Shown: piece after piece, positions 1 to 5,403 of the stretch | Position numbering within the stretch: the stretch's first letter is position 1 | How the letters are laid out: every line of letters starts with the position of its first letter | Assembly: GCA_934370925.1 (NCBI GenBank) | Contig: CAKRNG010000041.1 | Location: 1 to 10,577 of the forward strand | DNA from: an uncultured Lacticaseibacillus sp. | GTDB taxonomy: Bacteria; Bacillota; Bacilli; Lactobacillales; Lactobacillaceae | Length of the DNA: 10,577 nucleotides | Direction: 5' to 3' | Made by a program: the position numbers and the translations under genes | Notes under the pieces: generated by a model | What the model was told of the DNA's origin: nothing | What the model saw: the letters and a program-made list of their open reading frames with translations, nothing else | Databases searched by the model: none

Positions 1-76
1 GTAGAAATCCTAAGTTCGGGATTTCCACCAGGCCTGCTTTGTATACCGGGGCCAAACCGTCTTCTGGCGCAGCCTC
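1..76. repeat. Palindromic repeat, copy A (left arm cut by window edge)
   Basis: This is the loop and right arm of the dispersed palindrome family. The inner stem is AGAAATCC (3-10) and GGATTTCC (19-26) around the 8-base loop TAAGTTCG (11-18). Bases 3-76 align without gaps to 8347-8420 of copy C with seven differences, and both end in CTTCTGGCGCAGCCTC. The left arm lies outside the window. The copy ends 10 bases past the dnaI stop codon, so it occupies the dnaI 3' flank. Unlike copy C, it has several changes in the right arm (19-40), and whether the missing left arm compensates them cannot be seen. Confidence 0.8.
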
Positions 77-86
77 CATGTAATCG

Positions 87-1010
87 TTACTTTTGACGTC
101 TATTCGGACCCTCTACCGTAACCTGCTTCGATAAATACTTAATTCGTTCCATAATCCGCTTTGCCTTAATTGTTTCGTCATCCCCCCGCTCGTTGCCGGC
201 GAGGAAGGCTTCTAATTCCGCCATCGTCTTGTTCGATGAGAAGCACGTTGGCAGTTGCTCCTGCATTCGGTACTGCAAGATGACGCCCAATACCTCATCT
301 CGGAACCAAGGACTGAACGATTCTGCGCCAATGTCATCCAACATGAGTACCGGAATCTTCTTCACCGCCTCAATTCGCTCAAGGACATCCCCGCTCTTAA
401 TGGCCGCCTTCATCTCCACCGCAAACGTTGGTAGGTGCATCAGCGTGGAGGCAATACCACCTTTTGCGAGATTGTTCGCAATGGCACCAAGCAAGTAGGT
501 TTTTCCCACCCCGAATGGTCCATAAAGATACAATCCAGTTGCAAATGGCTTTTCTTCATCAACAAGTGTCAGCACAAAATCAAGTGCAGCATCGATTGCT
601 GTGACGCGCCCTGCTGTCTGATCGTACGTCTTTAAATCTGCACGACGCACATCCTTGGGCACATTCACCATTTTGGCGAGATGCGCTTTGCGTTTTGCTT
701 CATCAAGCCCCACTTTCTGTTCACTTGGTCGATACTTAATGTCGATGAGGTGATTCGACACAACCAAAAATGGCGCATATCCGGGTGCGAACGCCTCGTC
801 GCCACTTTTCTTCGCACGCTGACGCACGTATTCATACAACTTCGCCACACCACGATCAGCCGCATCCGGTGCAAGTTCAGCTTGGTTTTCAGCTAAAAAT
901 GCTTGCACCTGTGCGTCCGCCATGACGATTTCCTTCATGCGATTGTACTCCCGCGTCACACCTTTGCCACGCATCATTTCTTGTAATACCTGGGATAAAT
1001 TTTCCATCAT
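87..1010 (-). CDS. dnaI: Primosomal protein DnaI, helicase loader
   Basis: DnaI is the AAA+ ATPase that loads the replicative helicase onto DNA at origins and restarted forks in Gram-positive bacteria, working with DnaB and DnaD. The 307-residue product has an N-terminal helicase-binding region (about 1-125), then an AAA+ domain with Walker A GPFGVGKT (164-171) and Walker B VLMLDDIG (221-228, acidic pair D225/D226). The start overlaps the dnaB stop (ATGA), indicating translational coupling. Two consecutive ATG codons are available (1010 and 1007), and an AAGGGAG ribosome site lies 4-7 bases upstream, so the second is equally plausible. Odd point: the N-terminal region has no cysteine (the only one is in LPTCFSS, in the ATPase domain), whereas Bacillus subtilis DnaI carries a cysteine/histidine zinc site there. 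The family call is secure. Confidence 0.95.
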   Translation of the reverse strand: MMENLSQVLQEMMRGKGVTREYNRMKEIVMADAQVQAFLAENQAELAPDAADRGVAKLYEYVRQRAKKSGDEAFAPGYAPFLVVSNHLIDIKYRPSEQKVGLDEAKRKAHLAKMVNVPKDVRRADLKTYDQTAGRVTAIDAALDFVLTLVDEEKPFATGLYLYGPFGVGKTYLLGAIANNLAKGGIASTLMHLPTFAVEMKAAIKSGDVLERIEAVKKIPVLMLDDIGAESFSPWFRDEVLGVILQYRMQEQLPTCFSSNKTMAELEAFLAGNERGDDETIKAKRIMERIKYLSKQVTVEGPNRRQK

Positions 1011-2434
1011 GAATCTCCCTTGCCAATATTATCAAGTCGCGCCATTCGTTCAGCCATCGCCTTTTTAGTCTCAGAAGAAACCGCACTATCCGGTACCTTA
1101 TAATCCGCCTTCGCCCAATCTGGAACGGGTTCCTTCCGCTGGGGTCGGTTACTGTAGTTGGTTCGCCGGTGTGTCTGCGTTGACCGCCCCTTACCCTGCT
1201 TGTACCGGCGAATTTCTGCCAGTGCCAGTTCAGGCGAGGAGACGTCATCCGCGAGCCAGGCATTGGCCACTGAGTTGAGGTAGGCCGCACTGATGCTTGG
1301 GCGGTTTTTTAAAATGTACGCCACCAAAATGTTCAGTGTCGCCATGTCGAACAGGTTCTGGTCGAAAAGTTGCTGAACGGCAAACAGTTCGTTGGACGCC
1401 GCAAACATCTTACTGTTCTTGGCCTTCTTCGTGGTTTCCAAGAATTCACGAATCGGCATGGACCGCGCACGCTGGAGGAGGGCTTTCTCTTCCGCTGTTG
1501 GGTCGGTCACGGGCATTAGCTGATCCGTCTGCGTCTGCTGCGCTTTCGCGGTGTCCGGATTTGTTGATGGCTGGGACGCAGGCTCTTGCGCAACCGGCTG
1601 CGTCTGGTGCATCCGCGCCCCCGAATCGCGTGAGTACGTCTGTTCGGCTTCGCGGCGGAGACGGCCATCGTTAATTTTACCCGTCATCGTATCAAGCGAA
1701 CGGCCGAGTAATCGGGCAACGGTGCTGGTGTCTAGGCCATAAAAGCCCGCAACTTGGGCGATGGCGCGTTGATGTTGCATCAACTCCCCACTAGCGAGGC
1801 CAAGTCCCTGCAACTGACGTTCAAGCAACTCCCAGTCCACCACGTTCACATCGATTTTGGTCACGGGTGCCGGCACTGCCGCCGTGGCTTCCCGTACCGT
1901 CCGCACATCTTCGGGAACCGAGGCAACATCGCCGGAAACGTGGAAAACATCCATGAACTTCTTACTAATATCGTGCATGTCACTTCGACGAACAGGCGTC
2001 ACCGTGAAAGCCTTGCTCAGCGTCAAGTACTGCTCAGCACCCACCGTGTCGTACAGGGCGACACTGAACAAATCGTCCGCAAAGAACTTGTCAGGGGCGA
2101 GCGGTGCGTACATTTCATACACATAATGCCGTGACGTATCGAATTGGGTGTACGCCTTGATGAGCCCCACCGCTTCTAGGCGAATGCGCGCGTTGTAGAA
2201 TTCATCTACCCCGACGCCAAGAGTGGCAAGCAAATTGGTGTGGGGTTGCCGGTCCCGCGTGAACAGGGGGTGTTGTTTCACCTGTGCCCAGAAACTCTGG
2301 TAAAGTGCCACCGACACGGCACCGACCATGGGCTGGTAGAGGTAAATGAGCGTTTTGCGATCTAAATCCGTTAGTAGCTGCGCTTGTGTCACCAGGTAGT
2401 CATCCTGGGGCATAAAATTCGTTGGCGTGGCCAT
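1007..2434 (-). CDS. dnaB: Replication initiation and membrane attachment protein DnaB
   Basis: This is the Firmicutes DnaB helicase co-loader, not the Escherichia coli helicase of that name. It acts with DnaD and DnaI to place the replicative helicase at the origin and at stalled forks. The 475-residue product starts with a conserved winged-helix-like region (MPQDDYLVTQAQLLTDLDRK, LIYLYQPMVGAVSVALY). A middle helical region follows (LASGELMQHQRAIAQVAGFYGLD), then a low-complexity Gln/Thr/Pro linker at about 270-310. Next is a DnaB/DnaD-type C-terminal domain (PIREFLETTKKAKNSK...LNILVAYILKNRPSI) and a basic tail. The ATG is preceded by GGGGGA with 6 bases spacing. It overlaps dnaI by four bases and lies downstream of nrdR, with palindrome copy B in its leader. 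I see no clear promoter of its own, so it is probably read from the nrdR promoter. Confidence 0.93.
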   Translation of the reverse strand: MATPTNFMPQDDYLVTQAQLLTDLDRKTLIYLYQPMVGAVSVALYQSFWAQVKQHPLFTRDRQPHTNLLATLGVGVDEFYNARIRLEAVGLIKAYTQFDTSRHYVYEMYAPLAPDKFFADDLFSVALYDTVGAEQYLTLSKAFTVTPVRRSDMHDISKKFMDVFHVSGDVASVPEDVRTVREATAAVPAPVTKIDVNVVDWELLERQLQGLGLASGELMQHQRAIAQVAGFYGLDTSTVARLLGRSLDTMTGKINDGRLRREAEQTYSRDSGARMHQTQPVAQEPASQPSTNPDTAKAQQTQTDQLMPVTDPTAEEKALLQRARSMPIREFLETTKKAKNSKMFAASNELFAVQQLFDQNLFDMATLNILVAYILKNRPSISAAYLNSVANAWLADDVSSPELALAEIRRYKQGKGRSTQTHRRTNYSNRPQRKEPVPDWAKADYKVPDSAVSSETKKAMAERMARLDNIGKGDS

Positions 2435-2470
2435 CTCGATTCCCCCTTAAGTCCTAATCTTATGTAGAAA

Positions 2471-2524
2471 CAAGTCAGTCCCGACAGAAATCCCGAACTT
2501 AGGATTTCCGCCGGGACCGGCTTG
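2471..2524. repeat. Palindromic repeat, copy B (inverted loop)
   Basis: A 23-base left arm (2471-2493) pairs with a 23-base right arm (2502-2524) around the 8-base loop CGAACTTA (2494-2501). The left arm resembles the left arm of copy C and the right arm its right arm. The loop is the exact reverse complement of the copy A and C loop. Four arm differences remain: three become G-U pairs in minus-strand RNA and one becomes G-U in plus-strand RNA. A wider alternative stem exists: AACAAGT (2469-2475) with ACTTGTT (2536-2542). It lies in the 164-base gap after nrdR, about 40 bases upstream of the dnaB start codon. There is no U-tract, so it is not a standard terminator. Confidence 0.85.
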
Positions 2525-2598
2525 CAAATGTAAGTACTTGTTCCTGTAGGGATCATACGCATGTACACAACAATCAACTATGAATTGCCGGTATTACC

Positions 2599-3060
2599 CT
2601 ACTTATCCGTCTTGTCCATCATTTCCTTCAGCTCGTCCATGAAGACAGACATATCCTTGAACTGCCGGTAGACACTCGCAAAACGAATGTACGCGACGTC
2701 ATCCACGTCTGCCAGTTGCTGCATGACGTATTCCCCAATGCTCTGACTGGCCACTTCATTCTCACCAATCGCCCGCAGCTTGGTTTCGACTTGCTCCACA
2801 ATCTGCTGCATCTGTTCCATCGTGACGGGACGCTTTTCAGCCGCACGAATGAGACCACGCAGAATCTTCTCACGGTTGAATTCTTCGCGGGTGCCGTTCT
2901 TCTTGATAACCAAAAGTGGCGTCTGTTCAACGCGTTCAAACGTGGTAAAGCGATAACCGCATCTTTCACACTCACGGCGACGACGAATCGCGGCGCCCCC
3001 ATCAGTTGGGCGTGAATCAACCACTCGTGAACTATTCTTATGACAATGTGGACACTGCAC
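2599..3060 (-). CDS. nrdR: Transcriptional repressor NrdR
   Basis: NrdR represses ribonucleotide reductase genes when dATP/ATP levels signal enough deoxynucleotides, by binding paired NrdR boxes. The 153-residue product has the usual length and layout. A zinc ribbon has CPHC near residues 3-6 and CERC near 31-34. An ATP-cone follows, starting at about 46 ([24 protein letters not shown]) and running to about 136. The start is GTG, giving MQCPHCHK, the canonical N-terminus, with a GGGGGA ribosome site 7 bases upstream. It sits between coaE and dnaB, as in many Lactobacillaceae and Bacillaceae. No reductase gene is present in the window, so its targets are elsewhere. Confidence 0.96.
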   Translation of the reverse strand: MQCPHCHKNSSRVVDSRPTDGGAAIRRRRECERCGYRFTTFERVEQTPLLVIKKNGTREEFNREKILRGLIRAAEKRPVTMEQMQQIVEQVETKLRAIGENEVASQSIGEYVMQQLADVDDVAYIRFASVYRQFKDMSVFMDELKEMMDKTDK

Positions 3061-3089
3061 GACTTAATCCCCCGTCTATCTATACCTGC

Positions 3090-3112
3090 GAATGCAAAAA
3101 ACAAATGCATTC
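3090..3112 (-). other. Small hairpin in the nrdR leader
   Basis: GAATGCA (3090-3096) and TGCATTC (3106-3112) form a 7-bp stem with a 9-base A-rich loop (T-rich in minus-strand RNA). It lies between the proposed nrdR promoter and the nrdR ribosome site. It has no trailing U-tract, so it is better read as a leader hairpin than as a terminator. Confidence 0.4.
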
Positions 3113-3135
3113 CGCCCGTTATGCTTATCACCGGT

Positions 3136-3141
3136 ATTATA
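3136..3141 (-). promoter_or_regulatory. Putative extended -10 promoter for nrdR-dnaB-dnaI
   Basis: On the minus strand a consensus TATAAT is preceded by TGG, giving the extended -10 form TGGTATAAT. It overlaps the coaE stop codon. No good -35 box lies 16-18 bases upstream, which extended -10 promoters can tolerate. It would give a leader of about 70 bases before the nrdR GTG and allow nrdR-dnaB-dnaI to be expressed apart from mutM-coaE. The same bases form the short palindrome GGTATTATACC (3133-3143). Confidence 0.45.
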
Positions 3142-3739
3142 CCAAACTTTTAATGTGTTGGACTAGTTGTAACACTTGTACGTGTCGTAATTCATCTGGT
3201 CCCATTGTATTAACCGCAAAATCCGCCAGTTTAACCTTCTTCGTCAGCGGCATCTGGGAGTCGAGTCGACGTCGGGCTTGCACCTTCGTTAACCCGTCTC
3301 GGCTACGCATGCGGTCCAGCTCAACGTCCTCATCCGCAACCGCAACTGCGACCCCGTCAAACAAGGAAACATAACCCTGCTCGAATAGTAGTGGCACGTC
3401 GCCCACCACAATCTCGGGATTCTGCGCAACGGCTGCCGTCAGTTGACGTTCGAACTCAGCACGGATAGCGGGCTGAATAATTGCATTCAACCGGTCAAGT
3501 TTATCTGTGTGCCCGAACACAATGCTCGCCACAGCGCCGCGGTTCATGCCGCCGTCTGCCTGAAGCACCATGGGGCCGAATTCACTTCGAATCGCGCCCA
3601 GCACATCACTTCCTGGTGCCACAACTTGTCGCGCAATTGCATCCGCATCGATAACGGGATAGCCCATTTCGGCAAATTCTGCCGCCACAGTTGACTTGCC
3701 CGTTGCGATACCGCCTGTAATCCCAAGTTTATATGTCAT
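3137..3739 (-). CDS. coaE: Dephospho-CoA kinase
   Basis: CoaE phosphorylates the ribose 3'-hydroxyl of dephospho-CoA with ATP, the last step of coenzyme A synthesis in the cytosol. The 200-residue product is of typical length. It opens with a P-loop, GITGGIATGKS (residues 6-16), followed by the family motif DADAIARQVV (31-40) and the downstream block DVPLLFEQGYVSLFDGVAVAVA. A later stretch, RMRSRDGLTKVQARRRLDSQ, matches the lid region, where arginines contact ATP. The ATG is preceded by GGGGA at 6 bases. It begins 12 bases after the mutM stop, so the two are almost certainly co-transcribed, a common arrangement in this group. Confidence 0.96.
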   Translation of the reverse strand: MTYKLGITGGIATGKSTVAAEFAEMGYPVIDADAIARQVVAPGSDVLGAIRSEFGPMVLQADGGMNRGAVASIVFGHTDKLDRLNAIIQPAIRAEFERQLTAAVAQNPEIVVGDVPLLFEQGYVSLFDGVAVAVADEDVELDRMRSRDGLTKVQARRRLDSQMPLTKKVKLADFAVNTMGPDELRHVQVLQLVQHIKSLV

Positions 3740-3751
3740 TCTTCGTCCCCA

Positions 3752-4582
3752 CTAAATCCGCTGGCAGTTCGGGCAAAAATGAGTGCCCCGACCTCCGACC
3801 TTAATCTTCTCAATGATGGTACCGCACCGAACGCATGGTTCCCCATTGCGACCGTATACGTTCAGCTTATTCTGGAAGCCACCCATCTTGCCCAGCGCAT
3901 CAACATACGAGTGAACGGTGGTGCCACCAAGACGGATTGCCTCGTTGAGTTCCAAAATAATGTTATCGTGTAGCCGCTGTACCTCGTCAGCCGTCAAGCT
4001 ATTTGCTGGTCGTTCGGGGTGAATACGACTCATCCAAAGCGTTTCATCCGCGTAGATATTCCCCACACCAGCGACCGTTGCTTGATCCAAAATCACTGAC
4101 TTAATGGCCTTTTTGTGCCGCGCTAACTTTACCGCGAATTCGGGCACGAGGAACGTCTCGGGCGTCGGTTCAGGACCAATCGTTGCGAGGCCACTAATCG
4201 CCGTCATCTCGGTCCCCGTTGGCACAATTGTCATCCGCCCAAACTTGCGCGAATCGAAATAGCGGAGTTCACTACCGTCACTGAAGGTGAACCACACATG
4301 CGTGAAGCGTGCGTGTGGTTCATCATGGTCAGACATCAGGGCGTATTTCCCCTCCATCCGCAAGTGACTAACGATGGTCTTATCCCCACTCAACCGCAAC
4401 AGGAGGTATTTCCCGCGCCGGTCCACCTGGATGAAACGTTCACCGATGAGGGTCTCACGGAAAAAGTCGAGACCCCCATTCATGATTTTCTCCCAGTCCG
4501 TCCCAATTGCGGTAATTTGCTTGCCGACAATCAAGCCGGACAGTGTTTTCCGAACGGTTTCCACTTCTGGTAATTCTGGCAT
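3752..4582 (-). CDS. mutM: Formamidopyrimidine-DNA glycosylase (Fpg/MutM)
   Basis: MutM removes 8-oxoguanine and formamidopyrimidines from DNA and nicks the abasic site by beta/delta elimination. I chose the ATG at 4582, giving MPELPEVETVRKTL, because the catalytic proline must be residue 2 and a GGAGG site lies 8 bases upstream. A TTG at 4597 would add five residues but overlaps that ribosome site. The 276-residue product has the catalytic P2 and E3 (mature Pro1/Glu2) and the conserved lysine K58 in RGKYLLLRL. The helix-two-turn-helix region includes VAGVGNIYADETLW. The C-terminal zinc finger has C250, C253, C270 and C273. It is separated from polA by an unusually long non-coding stretch and appears to have its own promoter. 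Confidence 0.97.
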   Translation of the reverse strand: MPELPEVETVRKTLSGLIVGKQITAIGTDWEKIMNGGLDFFRETLIGERFIQVDRRGKYLLLRLSGDKTIVSHLRMEGKYALMSDHDEPHARFTHVWFTFSDGSELRYFDSRKFGRMTIVPTGTEMTAISGLATIGPEPTPETFLVPEFAVKLARHKKAIKSVILDQATVAGVGNIYADETLWMSRIHPERPANSLTADEVQRLHDNIILELNEAIRLGGTTVHSYVDALGKMGGFQNKLNVYGRNGEPCVRCGTIIEKIKVGGRGTHFCPNCQRI

Positions 4583-4613
4583 TGTGCGGTCCTCCAATCT
4601 AACTCATACCCTC

Positions 4614-4642
4614 ATTTTACTGAAAAAGGGTTGTGACGTAAA
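4614..4642 (-). promoter_or_regulatory. Putative promoter of mutM-coaE
   Basis: On the minus strand TTTACG (4642-4637) and TAAAAT (4619-4614) are separated by 17 bases. They resemble the housekeeping -35 and -10 boxes, with four and five matches of six. Transcription would start near 4607, about 25 bases before the mutM ATG and its GGAGG site. The -35 box lies about 10 bases beyond the edge of the structured element at 4653-4950. Confidence 0.5.
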
Positions 4643-4652
4643 CATGCGACGG

Positions 4653-4776
4653 GGTCGGCGGTTGTGGGGGAAAGTTCGACTCCGGTTTTGCTGTGTCTCC
4701 AGTGGTGGGGCACGGGCCGGCAGTTGCGGGGACAAGTTCAGCTCCGGTTTTGGCGTGTCTCCAGTGGTGGGGCACG
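4653..4776. repeat. Tandem repeat, two 62-bp units
   Basis: Two adjacent 62-base units (4653-4714 and 4715-4776) match over most of their length. The final 23-base block (4693-4715 and 4755-4777) is identical and includes TCTCCAGTGGTGGGGCACGG. A shared TCCGGTTTTG also occurs at 4681 and 4743. Differences cluster in the first half. A third, diverged copy lies inverted at about 4898-4950. Confidence 0.9.
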
Positions 4777-4950
4777 GTTCCATAACTCCAGCCAAAGCCC
4801 AGCTGAAGTTATTCCACCTCGCTTTGAGCCTGTCTGACAAAACCCGTCAGCCAGTCTCAAAGTCGTCCCGTATCTAGGCGGTAAACCACCAAGATACCTT
4901 CACCACTTCCGCACCCCAAAACCTCCGCCAAACTTGCCCCCGCAACTGCC
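4653..4950 (-). other. Candidate structured RNA or long palindromic element between polA and mutM
   Basis: A closed, branched structure can be drawn by eye. The outer stem pairs 4719-4738 with 4931-4950 (19 of 20 positions). It continues through GGTTTTGG (4746-4753) with CCAAAACC (4916-4923) and AGTGGTG (4763-4769) with CACCACT (4901-4907). Three hairpins fill the interior. The first is 4782-4792 with 4802-4812. The second is 4822-4862, with CTTTGAG/CTCAAAG closing an inner CTGAC/GTCAG stem. The third is 4870-4881 with 4886-4897 and loop TAAA. Several non-Watson-Crick positions become G-U only in minus-strand RNA (4732, 4739, 4740, one in the first hairpin, one in the third), which favours an RNA read from the minus strand. 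At least one difference in the outer arm goes the other way. I do not recognise the family. There is no open frame with gene-like features here and no U-tract terminator. Confidence 0.6.
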
Positions 4951-5098
4951 TACATCTTCCGCTAATCATCTTTAGGTTTGGATGAAAAGATGTTGACGCA
5001 ACGTCGCTGTCGCTCCTTGCGTTGCATCCATTTGCTGGCTGGTAACATCGAAACTCGGAGTATCCATTACTGAAAATTCAACATTCAGTGATCAAACC
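4951..5098. other. Non-coding stretch between the two structured elements
   Basis: No gene is visible. Short imperfect inverted repeats are present: CATCTTT with AAAGATG (about 4967-4993), ACGCAA with TTGCGT (about 4995-5024), and ACTGAA (5069-5074) with TTCAGT (5084-5089). None carries a U-tract or matches a known RNA that I can recall. The stretch may be part of a larger fold with its neighbours. Confidence 0.4.
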
Positions 5099-5151
5099 AA
5101 CCCTCGATAAGACATTCGCGCGAAGCCGCGAATGTCCCGCCTGAAAGGGTT
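5099..5151. other. Strong hairpin with a GCGAAGC apex
   Basis: GACATTCGCG (5111-5120) and CGCGAATGTC (5127-5136) form a perfect 10-bp stem with loop CGAAGC. An outer AACCCT (5099-5104) pairs with AGGGTT (5146-5151). The apex contains GCGAAGC, a heptamer known to form an exceptionally stable mini-hairpin in single-stranded DNA. The same heptamer recurs at 5292-5298. The 3' limb CCGCCTGAAA (5137-5146) is perfectly complementary to TTTCAGGCGG at 5314-5323. No U-tract follows on either strand, so it is not a clear terminator. Confidence 0.7.
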
Positions 5152-5197
5152 TTAACCTAAATAAAATAGGGGGATATTTTCCAATAAATCGATGTAA

Positions 5198-5399
5198 GTG
5201 CGTACTGGTGGTCGTAGCGAAGGGCATGGGGCCAAGTGGTGGAAGTCTGACCGGGTTTTGGTCAGACTGGCGAAAAGGAAGACTTGGGGGAGCGAAGCGA
5301 GCCAAGGCTTACTTTTCAGGCGGAATACGCGGAGCGGATGGAGCCGGCCACACCACGTTCCGGCCCCCTAAGCCCGTAGCGGAGACCACCAGTACACAC
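5198..5399. other. Structured element with 16-bp terminal inverted repeats after polA
   Basis: The ends, 5198-5213 and 5384-5399, are inverted repeats with one difference in 16 (perfect over GTACTGGTGGTC/GACCACCAGTAC). Moving inward, an 8-by-8 internal loop has nearly the same plus-strand sequence on both sides (GTAGCGAA, GTAGCGGA). Then GGGC pairs with GCCC (5222-5225, 5372-5375) and GGGGCC with GGCCCC (5228-5233, 5362-5367). Inside are a perfect 9-bp hairpin with loop GGGTTTT (5244-5268), a CTTGG/CCAAG hairpin enclosing GCGAAGC (5283-5306), and GCCGG/CCGGC (5343-5364). The right end lies 4 bases from the polA stop codon. It could be a structured RNA, a polA 3' structure or a small palindromic mobile unit. 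I do not recognise the family and found no target-site duplication. Confidence 0.65.
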
Positions 5400-5403
5400 C
5401 GGC

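Noticed and set aside
2471..2524. Intrinsic terminator between nrdR and dnaB
   Set aside because: The stem is strong but no U-tract follows on the minus strand, unlike the two clear terminators in this window.
4583..4597. TTG start five codons upstream for mutM
   Set aside because: It would place five residues before the catalytic proline, which must be N-terminal after Met removal, and it overlaps the GGAGG ribosome site of the ATG at 4582.
4374..4877. Plus-strand open frame from mutM into the structured element
   Set aside because: It is antisense to mutM and then reads through tandem repeats and hairpins. Its basic, Ser-rich product is typical of a chance frame.
4653..5399. Known structured RNAs (RNase P RNA, tmRNA, 6S RNA, SRP RNA) or a riboswitch
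   Set aside because: I found none of the conserved sequences I would expect for these RNAs, and the branched folds do not match their shapes as I know them. An Rfam search would be decisive.
5198..5399. Insertion sequence or transposon
   Set aside because: There is no transposase reading frame inside or nearby and no target-site duplication at the ends, so only a non-autonomous element remains possible.
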